From: Bacteroidota bacterium
GTDB taxonomy: Bacteria; Bacteroidota; Bacteroidia; Bacteroidales; UBA10428
Direction: 5' to 3'
Length of the DNA: 64,000 bases
NCBI GenBank assembly: GCA_016699695.1
Contig: CP065006.1
Location: 3,782,001 to 3,846,000 of the forward strand
Shown here: positions 1-7,900 of the stretch, in pieces
How the letters are laid out: every line of letters starts with the position of its first letter
Numbering within the stretch: the stretch's first letter is position 1
The notes under the pieces: generated by a model
What the model saw: only the letters and a program-made list of their open reading frames with translations
Database searches by the model: none
What the model was told of the DNA's origin: nothing
Translations under genes and position numbers: made by a program

Positions 1-462
1 TATTGGCTGTTATAGCCTGGTGGCGGCGTGTTAAAAGCGCAAAGCTATATGGGCGCACAAGGTTTGGAACATCATTTTGCCCCCGGAACCGGATTTAATT
101 GCTATCTCATCTATCTGCCGGGCATTTAATAGCTGCAGGACTTGTCAGGGTGCAAAGCAAAGTGGCGGAAAAGTTGTTTCAAAAACCATTAGCCAAACCA
201 TTGGCTCAGAGGCTGAGTAAATGGTTATTATTAAGCAGACAAAAGGCTTTATTGCCAAAAGAGCCAAAGCTTACTCATGGTTTTGGAATTGGGTTTTGAA
301 CTTTACCCAAGTTTTGTGACACTTTGCAATCCGTTACAATAGCGCTCCAATTAAATGAAGGGGTGGGACTGGGGCATGCAAAATGTGTTATCAAACCGGA
401 GCTAACTTAGATGCACTATCAGTAAAATGACCTTAAAATTGGCAGGTGACACTTGGCTGTAA
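1..462. repeat. Non-coding cassette, family gamma (c1, partial)
   Basis: The window opens inside the last bases of an attC (GTT at 9-11) followed by a cassette body with no credible gene. The same body recurs at 55445-55896, 61000-61451 and from 63780 to the window end. The only open frame of note (plus strand 99-299, 66 codons) has an in-frame TAG in the third copy, so I do not regard it as coding. The body starts TTATAGCC and ends GGCTGTAA, which are complementary apart from one wobble, as expected for the two ends of an integron cassette. Confidence 0.75.
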
Positions 463-582
463 CGTTGGCGGTATGAAATGTTGGGGAGTTCGTGGACGCT
501 TCTCTATCAACCGATAGAGAACTTGCCAGCGAGCGATGCACTTGGCATACCACTTAAACCCCAATATTTTATACCGCGTGTT
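461..582 (-). repeat. attC site A1 (cassette c2)
   Basis: An imperfect palindrome from AAC to GTT. The arm GGCGGTATGAAATGTTGGGG pairs with CCCCAATATTTTATACCGC across an unpaired middle. AAC/GTT and the flanking bases form the outer R boxes, the inner arms the L boxes. Extra unpaired bases in one arm resemble the extrahelical bases that set attC strand choice. It lies directly 3' of the c2 gene on the minus strand. Confidence 0.85.
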
Positions 583-1155
583 AGCAGTTGCCCTTTTTTC
601 AACTCGTCTATAAGTCAAACATTTCCTTTGCTTTTTTCCAATTCTTTTTCAGAATCGGCTTACTCACACTTGTCTCACCGTTGGATGGTTCACCTGAAAA
701 GTGGCAAAACTTTTCTGCATAGTCAGGGTCACTATATTTGCTCCAAGATTTAAACGCTTCATAACACATTGGTTTTTCAACATTGAATGGAATTTCTACT
801 CCTGTCCTTATGCAATAACCTGTCAATTTACTATTGCTATTTTTAGATTCTGTTTTTACAGCTATTTGTTGTTTAGTTGTATCAGCTTTTTTATCAATTA
901 TAGGATTCTGTTTAGCATTGCTACTATTGAGTTCAAAGGGCTTATCGTTGCTGTTTTCTTCGATAAATTTAACATGTTCCAATGCCTTAGAATATATTTC
1001 TTGGTCGTCAGGATTTGTAGTGTCGTATAAAACGCCCATTTCCTTATTGTTAATCATTGAGTACTCATAGAAGTTAAGCGAGGTGATAATTAACTTAGTG
1101 TCATTCAAGTAACATTTCGCATGTATGATCCTGCAATAGTTTTCCGGACATTTTA

Positions 1156-1980
1156 TTAAGCCACTAATTGATTTATTAAAATCTCTTTTTTGTTTCTTAT
1201 TGATGTTTTTATTGTCGTATGAATCCTGTTTACATTATACCATGCCTCAATGTATTCGAATACAGACAATTGAGCTTCTTCGAAAGTTTTAAAACTGTTT
1301 TGATAAACAAGCTCAACTTTCAGTGTCTTAAAGAAACTTTCAGCAACAGCGTTATCCCAACAATCCCCTTTACGGCTCATGCTTCTTTCGACAAGTTTGT
1401 AGGATGCGAGTAATTCTTTAAACTCATTGCAGGCATATTGAACACCACGGTCAGAATGAAAAATAAGCACCTGGGTTATAGGGCGGTTCCTGACCGCCAT
1501 CATCCAGGCCGGAATGGTTGTATGAATTGCCTTTAAAGATCTGCTAAATGCCCAACCAATTACTTTTCTATCATAAAGATCTATTATAACCGTCAAATAG
1601 AGCCACCCTTGCCAGGTTTTAATATAAGTGATATCCGACACCCACACCTGCGCTCTTCTGGTCACCGTAAAGTCTCTATTGAGCTTATTTTCCACCACAG
1701 GGTAATGATGTCTGGAGTCAGTTGTAACAACCCACTTCTTACGAATAATGCTCTGCAAATGTTGTTTTTTCATTAACCGGGCTACTCTTTGTCTTGACAC
1801 AGGGATCCCTTCTTCCAAAAGTGCTATTGTAACCCTGGGGCTGCCATAGGTCTTTTTGCTGAACTCGTAAATCCTTTTTATGCGATTTGATAAATCTTCG
1901 TTCTCGATATCCCGCTTCCCGGGCTTACGAATCAGCCAACTGTAATATGAACTCCTGCTTACTTTTAATACTTTACACAT
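1156..1980 (-). CDS. IS3-family transposase OrfB (DDE integrase domain)
   Basis: This is the catalytic half of the IS3 transposase. The DDE residues are visible in WVSDITYI, FHSDRGVQY and WDNAVAESFFKTLK, in the order typical of the rve integrase fold. A DNA-binding HTH_21-type segment (YGSPRVTIALLEEGIPVSRQR) precedes them. The frame stays open upstream of the first ATG and joins orfA through a -1 frameshift at the A7G run, so the working product is probably an OrfAB fusion of roughly 380 residues. No internal damage is visible, so this copy may be active. Confidence 0.9.
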   Translation of the reverse strand: MCKVLKVSRSSYYSWLIRKPGKRDIENEDLSNRIKRIYEFSKKTYGSPRVTIALLEEGIPVSRQRVARLMKKQHLQSIIRKKWVVTTDSRHHYPVVENKLNRDFTVTRRAQVWVSDITYIKTWQGWLYLTVIIDLYDRKVIGWAFSRSLKAIHTTIPAWMMAVRNRPITQVLIFHSDRGVQYACNEFKELLASYKLVERSMSRKGDCWDNAVAESFFKTLKVELVYQNSFKTFEEAQLSVFEYIEAWYNVNRIHTTIKTSIRNKKEILINQLVA

Positions 1981-2012
1981 CTTCTCAATGGGAAATATGG
2001 AGTCATTTAACC

Positions 2013-2342
2013 TTATAAACTGGAATATTTGCCATCGTTCTTGGAGAAAATGCTTACAGCTTTTTTTAAGATGTCGCGCTCTAGCTGTGCATCACGAAGC
2101 TCTTTCTTTAATCTTGCGATTTCTTTTTGCTCATCGGTCAGAATCTTATTGCCCTGACCAGGAAAGCTCGCACCTCTATGAAGCTCTGCCTCTCTTCGCC
2201 ATCGGTAGATCAGATCGGCACTTATATCCAGTTCGGATGCCAGTGCAGATATGTCTTCCCGATTATAACTGAGTTCAATAACCATCTGTTTAAACTCACG
2301 ATCAAATCTTCTTCTTTGTCTCATATCCGTTAAATTAAGCAT
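2013..2342 (-). CDS. IS3-family transposase OrfA (helix-turn-helix)
   Basis: This 109-residue protein has an N-terminal helix-turn-helix (RRFDREFKQMVIELSY to DLIYRWRRE) and a leucine-rich C-terminal coiled coil (EIARLKKELRDAQLERDILKKAV). This is the standard architecture of IS3 OrfA, which binds the terminal repeats and multimerises. Near the end of the coiled coil, LKKAV is encoded over the slippery A7 run, where ribosomes are expected to shift into the OrfB frame. Confidence 0.9.
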   Translation of the reverse strand: MLNLTDMRQRRRFDREFKQMVIELSYNREDISALASELDISADLIYRWRREAELHRGASFPGQGNKILTDEQKEIARLKKELRDAQLERDILKKAVSIFSKNDGKYSSL

Positions 2343-2689
2343 TTTAGCTTAACTTACTGTCCGGATAAAAATAGCAGTTCCAGTAGATTTTCATGAAACT
2401 TTAAATATACATGGCGTAAACCAGTCAGAAATTTTAATTGCTCTGGAGTTAGTTCATACTTACCATAAATGATTATTGTTTTCTTTTCGTTTTTATTCCT
2501 TGAATTAATTAGTTCCTGGAAATCCTTTGAAAGTTTTAGATAAGGACTCACGAGATAAAGTGTTTTGTCAGCCTCTTGAATAAGTTCTTCTAACTGTGAA
2601 GAAATTTGTTTTGTTGTCAAAAATTTTGCCATATTTTTTATTATTATATTATCTAATGCACTGATGAGTCATTTTTTAGGGTTACTGCT

Positions 2690-2811
2690 AACGGATGGCG
2701 GTATGGTTTGCGCGGATTTCATATTCTGTCGTTGTCCAACCACCTGAGATTTGAAAAAAGCAGGAAGCTGTTTTTGTCCGACGAAAACCCGCGTAAATTA
2801 TACCGCGTGTT
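2690..2811 (-). repeat. attC site A2 (HigBA cassette c3)
   Basis: Palindrome with CGGTATGGTTTGCGCGG at 2699-2715 pairing with CCGCGTAAATTATACCG at 2789-2805. The same site accompanies the HigBA cassette at 20034 and 35010. It assigns this attC to the gene on its right, which fixes array polarity. Confidence 0.9.
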
Positions 2812-2824
2812 AGCGCAAGTTATT

Positions 2825-3123
2825 TTACAATCTAATAGAAAGGTCAAGTTGTCCACCCAATCCTAATTGCACTATTTTTTGTAAAGTCGAAAGTCTAACT
2901 TCCTTGATATTATTTTCAATCTTGGAAATATAGGATTTCGTTGTCCCGTTTTTTCTGCTAATTCCGCTTGTGTCATTCCCTTTTCAATTCTAGCCTCTTG
3001 CAGTAATGCACCAAGCTTAAAATTCTCGTAACCATTTTCAAGTTCATCTCTTGATTGGGTTCCTTTTAAACCATAATGTTTATCCTTGAACTCTTCCAGG
3101 TTCATTTTGTTATTTGCTTTCAT
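2825..3123 (-). pseudogene. higA: HigA antitoxin, frameshifted copy (c3)
   Basis: This copy matches the intact 99-residue antitoxins at 20169-20468 and 35145-35444 but lacks one base near 2947 (TCCCG where the others read TCCCTG). Translation leaves the HTH after EKTG and stops early at 2872. The first 65 or so residues, including MTQAELAEKTG of the HTH_3 (Xre/Cro) domain, are intact, but the recognition helix KSYISKIE and the rest are lost. The toxin gene upstream looks intact. Either the antitoxin is supplied by the other copies or the missing base is a sequencing error. Confidence 0.8.
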
Positions 3124-3460
3124 TTTCGTATTCCTCCTTAATTTTTAGTGCACGCTCAATCTCTTTCTTAGGTGTTTTCTGTGTTTTTTTATGAAAACCA
3201 TTTGCCAGAATTATGAGTTTTCCTTGGTCAAAAAAGCAGAATATTCTAAAAATATCACTTCCGTGTTTAATTCTAATCTCGTACAATCCATTAGTTGATT
3301 CAAGATGTTTTAGATAGACCTCTGGAACTCTTTCCAATTCCTCAATTAGTTCAATCGTCCAGATTATTTTCGCTTTTACTTTATCCGTTTGCTCAATAAA
3401 GAATCTTTCAAAATAATCTTTATAAAATATTGCAATCCTATATTTCCGTTTTGATTCCAT
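3110..3460 (-). CDS. higB: HigB/RelE-like toxin (c3)
   Basis: This 116-residue protein of the phage-derived Gp49-like/HigB family is a ribosome-dependent mRNA endonuclease in characterised members. It has the HigB core order: FYKDYFERFF, KIIWTIELIEELERVPE, LYEIRIKHGSDIFRIFCFFD, and IILANGFHKKTQKTPKKEIERA near the end. I chose the ATG at 3460 because the upstream alternative is a TTG lying inside the promoter. Its 3' end overlaps the antitoxin start by 14 bases, so the two are co-translated, toxin first. Confidence 0.88.
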   Translation of the reverse strand: MESKRKYRIAIFYKDYFERFFIEQTDKVKAKIIWTIELIEELERVPEVYLKHLESTNGLYEIRIKHGSDIFRIFCFFDQGKLIILANGFHKKTQKTPKKEIERALKIKEEYENESK

Positions 3461-3464
3461 GCAA

Positions 3465-3495
3465 CAAAAATACAAAATGTTTCACTAAAGTACAA
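3465..3495 (-). promoter_or_regulatory. Bacteroidota promoter for higBA (c3)
   Basis: On the minus strand TTG (3493-3495), a 20-base spacer and TATTTTTG (3465-3472) match the Bacteroidota -33/-7 promoter (TTG, TAnnTTTG). The higB ATG starts 4 bases downstream of the -7 box, so the transcript is expected to be leaderless or nearly so. Confidence 0.75.
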
Positions 3496-3518
3496 CTTTC
3501 TTTTTTATAATTTGCGCT

Positions 3519-3640
3519 AACGTTGACGGTATGGCCAGTAAGGGATTGCGGGCGATTCACCTATCAAGTTACAACAAACTTTGAGGCGGGCTACTGCACT
3601 TCGCATACCACTGAAACCCTTATTGGCTATACCGTGTGTT
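3519..3640 (-). repeat. attC site A3 (cassette c4)
   Basis: AAC to GTT palindrome; GACGGTATGGCCAGTAAGGG pairs with CCCTTATTGGCTATACCGT. The stem family is shared with A13, A21 and A40. Confidence 0.88.
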
Positions 3641-3656
3641 ATGGGCTGGCAATTTA

Positions 3657-4361
3657 TCATGTCGTTTTTAGATTTATATAATTCGCAATCCTTTTATTCC
3701 TTGATTCAATGAAATTTATCACTCCGATTTTATAAACTAAATATTCGTCAATATTTAAAAATGAAGGCTTTGTTTTAAAATCATCGAACGGCAAGTAAAA
3801 CCTAATTTTCTGCTTATCATCTAATAAGTCATCAAGCAAAAAGAACTTGATATAATCTAAAAAATCATCAAACAAGTCAAAGAAGTATTTGTATCTCAAC
3901 AAAGTATCATATAACGGGCTTTGTAGTCCTAAATAGAAAAGCCTGATACACTCTAAAGTCAGGTCAAACCTATCATCTATAAAACTGTTTACTCCACGTG
4001 CTTGATTGATTGTATGTTTTCCGTCAATCCGGTTATTTGGAAAAAGAGTATATGCACCAATCGTTGAACCAGAGTTAAAAAGTTCATCAACTTCGGTAGG
4101 GATTTGTATTATCAGCCATTGTTTCCGTTTATGATTCTTGTATGAGTGTGTAATAGCATCACTTCCCAAGAAGAATTCTCCAAGTTCTGAACTATGATAT
4201 AAATAAATTCCGCTTTTATTATCAGTCAAATCAAATTTCGTCCCATTCTTAAGAGGTTTACTCCATAATATTTTGTGATAATTACGAAGGGTCGGACTGG
4301 TACTATCTGGGTCTCCGCCACGTGCATCAGAGTATACATTAAATGTAGTATCAACTATCAT
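3657..4361 (-). CDS. Uncharacterised conserved protein, DUF6994-like (c4)
   Basis: This 234-residue cytosolic protein has no signal peptide or membrane segment. It begins MIVDTTFNVYSDARGGDPD and contains IGAYTLFPNNRIDGKHTINQ, RFDLTLECIRLFYLG and LYDTLLRYKYFFDLF, a pattern I associate with the DUF6994 family (from memory, not searched). No catalytic motif is recognised. It lies 13 bases downstream of a nuclease-like gene in the same cassette and is repeated with that gene at 35978-36682, so the two probably act together. Function unknown. Confidence 0.7.
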   Translation of the reverse strand: MIVDTTFNVYSDARGGDPDSTSPTLRNYHKILWSKPLKNGTKFDLTDNKSGIYLYHSSELGEFFLGSDAITHSYKNHKRKQWLIIQIPTEVDELFNSGSTIGAYTLFPNNRIDGKHTINQARGVNSFIDDRFDLTLECIRLFYLGLQSPLYDTLLRYKYFFDLFDDFLDYIKFFLLDDLLDDKQKIRFYLPFDDFKTKPSFLNIDEYLVYKIGVINFIESRNKRIANYINLKTT

Positions 4362-4374
4362 CAGTCCGTTTTTA

Positions 4375-4971
4375 TTAATCTAATTTATTGTATTCTTTTT
4401 CTAAAAAATCAATTCCACTTTTAAAAATATCATTTTGTCTTTTTAAGGCATCAATGTTTGTTTGATATTGTTCTGGGAATTTCTTAAAATCCTTAGCCAT
4501 TCGTTTAATACCTGCTGGACATAAATACGCAGGTGTATTTCGTCCTTTAATCCCAAGAGATGGCACAGCTCCATAAAACAAATCCTCTGAAACTTTAACG
4601 TCGAATAAAGTTTCGACTGCTTTATTAGTCAATTGTATAAAATAAGGAATCCTAATGACCTTATATCCGAAATCCCTATATAAGTCCGTATTTTTTAAGT
4701 CCTTTTCTATTATATCAGGATTTGTATAATGTGGAAGTCCATCAAATTCGATAATTAGTTTTAAGTCTTCACTTCTGTAGTCTGGACGGCTCCTATATGA
4801 TACTCCATTAATTTTCCCTAATGTTTTATCATGTATCCAGTCACTTATGTTTGGGAAAATTACTTTTAGATAATCTTCAAGTCCAGTTCTATGAAGTCCT
4901 GTATCCTTATCAATGCCTGCCTTTTCAGCCATTGCTTTTGTTTCTCTCAAAAATCCCCATTTTTTATTCAT
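4375..4971 (-). CDS. PD-(D/E)xK endonuclease-like protein (c4)
   Basis: A protein of about 198 residues. The core RPDYRSEDLKLIIEFDG followed by KDLYRDFGYKVIRIPYF-like sequence (NTDLYRDFGYKVIRIPYF) resembles the DUF559/Vsr-type PD-(D/E)xK nuclease fold: an aspartate, then E-x-D on a beta strand, then a conserved R-x-P strand. I chose ATG 4971 over a GTG four codons upstream. A direct repeat and a nine-codon upstream frame precede the start. It could be a Vsr-like repair or defence nuclease. It is first in a two-gene cassette also present as c22. Confidence 0.65.
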   Translation of the reverse strand: MNKKWGFLRETKAMAEKAGIDKDTGLHRTGLEDYLKVIFPNISDWIHDKTLGKINGVSYRSRPDYRSEDLKLIIEFDGLPHYTNPDIIEKDLKNTDLYRDFGYKVIRIPYFIQLTNKAVETLFDVKVSEDLFYGAVPSLGIKGRNTPAYLCPAGIKRMAKDFKKFPEQYQTNIDALKRQNDIFKSGIDFLEKEYNKLD

Positions 4972-4993
4972 AGTATTTATCACTACTTTTCAT
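4964..4993 (-). promoter_or_regulatory. Short upstream frame and direct repeat before the c4 nuclease
   Basis: A 21-base sequence (TCATAGTATTTATCACTACTT on the plus strand from 4968) is repeated at 4990-5010. It creates two ATGs on the minus strand. The upper ATG opens a nine-codon frame (MKSSDKYYE) whose stop overlaps the first codons of the nuclease gene. This arrangement would allow translational coupling, or the repeat may be an operator. An identical arrangement exists at 37285-37314. Confidence 0.4.
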
Positions 4994-5053
4994 AGTATTT
5001 ATCACTACTTATCAATGTTTCAATGTTGTAGGTGGTCGTCTTTGCTTGCCCAT

Positions 5054-5176
5054 AACGGTTGGGTATATGATTAGTGGCGGATTTCAAAGCGATTCAGTAT
5101 CAAGATAGCAAGGGGCTTGATAGCCGCACAAACCTTTGCACCACTACAAGCCCCGCCATTAATTATATACCGTGTT
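5054..5176 (-). repeat. attC site A4 (cassette c5)
   Basis: Palindrome: GGTATATGATTAGTGGCGG pairs with CCGCCATTAATTATATACC. The family is shared with A15 and A29. Confidence 0.9.
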
Positions 5177-5188
5177 AGCGTTTCGTTG

Positions 5189-5614
5189 CTATTTACAGGT
5201 ATCTGTCAGATTAATATTAATATCAGTGAATCTAAAAGTAAATTCAAAGTTTCTTTCCGATAGCTTAGTACTCTCATATTCAGAAATATTATGAATTTTA
5301 CTTGTTAACGAACTGTCACATATCAAGCTGTTAATTAAAACATTAGCATTAATAGGAGGCACAAAATCATTTGCTTCTACATTTTTCGGCCCCTCACTAT
5401 TTTGAATATATACTACTGTGTCGTTTCCAGAAATATTAAATTCATCCCATATTGGACTTGGTTCGTAGGTGATTGAATGACTTGTTTCATTAATATAAAT
5501 CCACTTAGTATTTACACTATAGTCTTTAGTCCTTTCGCAACTAAATGTCAAAATTGCAATAATAGTGCTAATTCCAAAAAGTAAATAGCGCATCCACATT
5601 ATTTTCTGTTCCAT
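5189..5614 (-). CDS. Small lipoprotein, partner of the HExxH lipoprotein (c5)
   Basis: About 141 residues starting MEQKIMWMRYLLFGIS, with a hydrophobic segment ending TFSC, a lipobox whose cysteine would be lipidated. No known domain is recognised. It overlaps the end of the upstream metallopeptidase-like gene by 47 bases, so expression is coupled. The gene at the same place in c16 is also a small lipoprotein starting MEQK, but the rest of the protein is unrelated. That is the pattern expected of a cognate partner that changes with the end of the large protein, though nothing here proves an immunity role. Confidence 0.65.
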   Translation of the reverse strand: MEQKIMWMRYLLFGISTIIAILTFSCERTKDYSVNTKWIYINETSHSITYEPSPIWDEFNISGNDTVVYIQNSEGPKNVEANDFVPPINANVLINSLICDSSLTSKIHNISEYESTKLSERNFEFTFRFTDININLTDTCK

Positions 5615-7127
5615 TGTTGTATTTGTTTTTAATATTATCTCTCCATCCATTCCATGTTTTTTGCTCCTTTAAGGCATCTTCTATTTCCTTCATGGTATAA
5701 CCAGCTACTTTGTCATCCGGAAAATTTGCTCCATTATTCGTTAAATCATCAGTCCTTGAATCAACTAAATCTACAACGAGTTGAGTATAATTAGGCCTGA
5801 TTGTTGGACCTCCTCGATAGTTAGTATACACCATACGAGTCAACCACCATTGAACTCCTCTTGCATAACTTTCCGCAACTTTAGTATTTGTACCAATAAA
5901 AGTCGTTTTTCCACTTAAGTCCCAATGAGAAGCATGTGCTAATTCATGTATGGTTGTTGAATAAATATCCTGCGTATTCCTCCAGCCAGAAGAATTCTCA
6001 CCGAAAATTCTTAAATCAGGCCAAGTATACCATTGTGGCCAATAAGGATTGGCATCTCCATTTATTTCATCATTTGATTTTCTGTGGTAATATCCGATTA
6101 TCAATTTTCTATTGTACCAACTATTCTGTGGTGGTCTTTTTATGCCACCAGTATTTCCATAATAATATTGATGGGCAGCCCTATGTATTGTTGCATACCT
6201 TAAAGATTTACCTGAAGAAATATGCAAGTTCCAAGCACCTTTTTGTTTAGGCCCATTATACCATGCTTGACCCCAATCTTCTTCTCTAATTCCAAATTCA
6301 TATCTGTCCCATTTAATAGAGTAGTTAACCTCATAAATAAACCCACCCATACTAAATTCTCCATTACTATTAGTATTACAATCTTCCATATGAGTTGCCC
6401 ATCTTGCGTGTACATTTGCTCCTTCGAGGGGAATTGAACCCAAAACGTCATCATGTACAGTTATCCTTCCCGATGGATGCCACCTTTTGGGTTTAAATGG
6501 ATTCCAACCTTTCGTGCTTTTCAGATTATCATCAGATTCCTTAATGTTTCCAGTAAGTTTGTAAGATTCATAAACCAATTGTTCATAAAAATCAGCTGCA
6601 ACTGATGTGCTTTTAAGTGTTGTATCTAATTCCAGTGTATCGAAATTCGGGATGAAAACCTCATACAACAACTCATGCTGAATATTAGGGATTTCTTTGT
6701 CAATTGGAACAACACAATATTGCCATGTTACAGCAGTATCAGGCAGTTCAGGGTCATGATAATATGTACCATACACTTCTATTTCATAGTCGAGTGGGAA
6801 ATCATAGAGTACGAAACTTGTGTCGGTTTTTAATAAATCCCATTCAATCTCATCTTTAGGCAAAAATCTTAGATATTTCTTATTGGGTTGGATTTCTTCA
6901 ACTGGTGCATCTTCACCAGCTGATTTTAGGGTTGAATACGCAGCTTTCATGTTATAAATGGCGTAAGGATCATTTATTTTTTCTCCTAACACCACCATTC
7001 CATCTGATACCTTGTGGGTTTGTTCTTCAGTTGATGCGTTGCTATCATTATGTTCTAGTTTGTCTTTCTCACAAGAGAATAAACCAAAACTTAAAGCAAG
7101 GACTGCTATAAAAAATTTATTTTTCAT
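5568..7127 (-). CDS. Lipoprotein with zinc-metallopeptidase motif (c5)
   Basis: This 519-residue protein starts with a lipoprotein signal (MKNKFFIAVLALSFGLFSC). A long N-terminal region of unknown fold follows. Near residue 235 lies a carboxypeptidase-regulatory-like stretch (VLGSIPLEGANVHARWATHM and GEFSMGGFIYEVNYSIKW). Near residue 395 is an HExxH zincin motif (TTIHELAHASHW). The c16 homologue is nearly the same up to about residue 330 and then diverges around and after the zinc site. The product is probably anchored to the outer membrane or in the periplasm. Substrate unknown. Confidence 0.7.
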   Translation of the reverse strand: MKNKFFIAVLALSFGLFSCEKDKLEHNDSNASTEEQTHKVSDGMVVLGEKINDPYAIYNMKAAYSTLKSAGEDAPVEEIQPNKKYLRFLPKDEIEWDLLKTDTSFVLYDFPLDYEIEVYGTYYHDPELPDTAVTWQYCVVPIDKEIPNIQHELLYEVFIPNFDTLELDTTLKSTSVAADFYEQLVYESYKLTGNIKESDDNLKSTKGWNPFKPKRWHPSGRITVHDDVLGSIPLEGANVHARWATHMEDCNTNSNGEFSMGGFIYEVNYSIKWDRYEFGIREEDWGQAWYNGPKQKGAWNLHISSGKSLRYATIHRAAHQYYYGNTGGIKRPPQNSWYNRKLIIGYYHRKSNDEINGDANPYWPQWYTWPDLRIFGENSSGWRNTQDIYSTTIHELAHASHWDLSGKTTFIGTNTKVAESYARGVQWWLTRMVYTNYRGGPTIRPNYTQLVVDLVDSRTDDLTNNGANFPDDKVAGYTMKEIEDALKEQKTWNGWRDNIKNKYNNGTENNVDALFTFWN

Positions 7128-7314
7128 TGAAAATCATTATTTTAAAGTTAATACGAACAAAATTTCAATCCTTATTCAAATTTAATAAAACCAAAAGGAT
7201 TGCAATGCCTATTTTATCATTTTACAAGACTGGTTTTCATTTTTCCTAATTTTCAACTTGTATCCATAATTTTACCGTTAATGTTATGCACTATCGTTCT
7301 TCGCAATGAACGCT

Positions 7315-7439
7315 AACGGTTGGCCAATATGAGTAGGCTGGGATTTCGGAGCCACTTACTTGTCAGACCGCTAAAAATTTTATTAAATATACGTACTTTT
7401 CGTAAACCACTAACACCCAGCTTACTTATATTGGCTGTT
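7315..7439 (-). repeat. attC site A5 (cassette c6)
   Basis: GCCAATATGAGTAGGCTGGG pairs with CCCAGCTTACTTATATTGGC. The family is shared with A31, A38 and A41. Confidence 0.9.
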
Positions 7440-7546
7440 AGGCGCTGGGTGTTATTGATTATCAGTTATTTATCTATCGTTTCAGTATCCGTTTAATGGA
7501 CTGTCTATCGGTGTAGGGTGTCCTTCGTGCGTTGGGGTGGGACGGG

Positions 7547-7614
7547 CTTGAAGGCTCTTGCGGCAAACTTTGCTTGTGTGTTTGCCTGCGGGGTTTGCCG
7601 CATGTGCCTTCAAG
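7547..7614. repeat. REP-like hairpin at the 3' end of cassette c6
   Basis: CTTGAAGGCTCTTGCGGCAA pairs with TTGCCGCATGTGCCTTCAAG around a loop. A similar hairpin, with the TCTTTTGCA-type and GCAAATGTG-type arms, occurs at 26858-26922, and arm-inverted relatives occur at 13922-13990 and 34009-34072. The element sits just inside the cassette boundary. Confidence 0.6.
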
Positions 7615-7649
7615 CAGAAGGGACGGTGTGCGAAGGGCTATGTACGTGC

Positions 7650-7896
7650 TCCCTTGTCTGTCAGATATTGTCCCTTCTTTGTCAAGTTAACTCCCTGCTC
7701 TGTCAGATTAACTCCCTTCTTTGTCAACTTTGCGCCCTTTTCTGTCAGATTGTGTCCCTTCATTGACGGGTTTGCTCCCTTCTCTGAGAATTAAGTCCCT
7801 TGTCTGCCAGATTCATTCCCTTCTTTGTCATATTAGCTCCCTTGTCTGTCAGATGATGGCCCTTCTCTGAGAACGTTGTCCCTATTTTGTCAGACT
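7650..7896. repeat. Degenerate 21-bp tandem repeats
   Basis: About twelve head-to-tail units of 20-21 bp, each beginning CCCT on the plus strand, with two unit types that roughly alternate (CCCTTGTCTGTCAGA and CCCTTCTTTGTCA). Read on the minus strand several consecutive units encode a heptapeptide of the form NLTxKGx, but 20-bp units and a stop break the frame. The array begins a few bases after the stop of the 242-residue gene. Confidence 0.75.
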
Positions 7897-7900
7897 AATT

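Larger units (their letters stand above)
1132..2376 (-). mobile_element. IS3-family insertion sequence (IS3-a)
   Basis: The ends are imperfect inverted repeats (TGCAATAGTTTTCCGGACA on the left; the right end read inward is TGCTATTTTTATCCGGACA). It carries orfA and orfB with an A7G slippery heptamer at 2060-2067, where a -1 shift fuses OrfA to OrfB without a stop. It sits inside the c2 PLD-like gene. I see no clear target duplication: the left flank ends TCC and the right flank begins GTT. The element is about 1.25 kb, normal for IS3. Confidence 0.9.
608..2632 (-). pseudogene. PLD-family phosphodiesterase/nuclease-like protein, split by IS3 (c2)
   Basis: The N-terminal part (2632 to 2377) and the C-terminal part (1131 to 608) join in frame once the IS is removed. 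The product is about 260 residues. The N-terminal half has the start of a PLD fold (LYLVSPYLKLS). The C-terminal half has an HxKx4D motif (HAKCYLND) followed by TSLNFYEYS and NNKEMGV, as in phospholipase D-like nucleases. A GYCIRTGVEIPFN segment near the end resembles a degenerate zinc-finger tail seen in related Bacteroidota proteins. Only one HxK motif is visible, so an active enzyme would act as a dimer. The insertion separates the N-terminal part from the HxK motif, so the gene is inactive as it stands. The native role is unknown; nucleic-acid processing or defence is plausible. Confidence 0.75.

Noticed and set aside
99..299. 66-codon plus-strand open frame in the gamma cassette
   Set aside because: It is antisense to the array, and the copy in c39 has an in-frame TAG near 61198; composition is not protein-like.
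1128..2381. Target-site duplication around IS3-a
   Set aside because: Left flank TCC and right flank GTT do not match, so none is claimed.
7518..7794. Plus-strand frames of about 80 codons over the 21-bp repeats
   Set aside because: Cysteine- and phenylalanine-rich repeats antisense to the neighbouring gene; they follow from the DNA repeat and have no start context.
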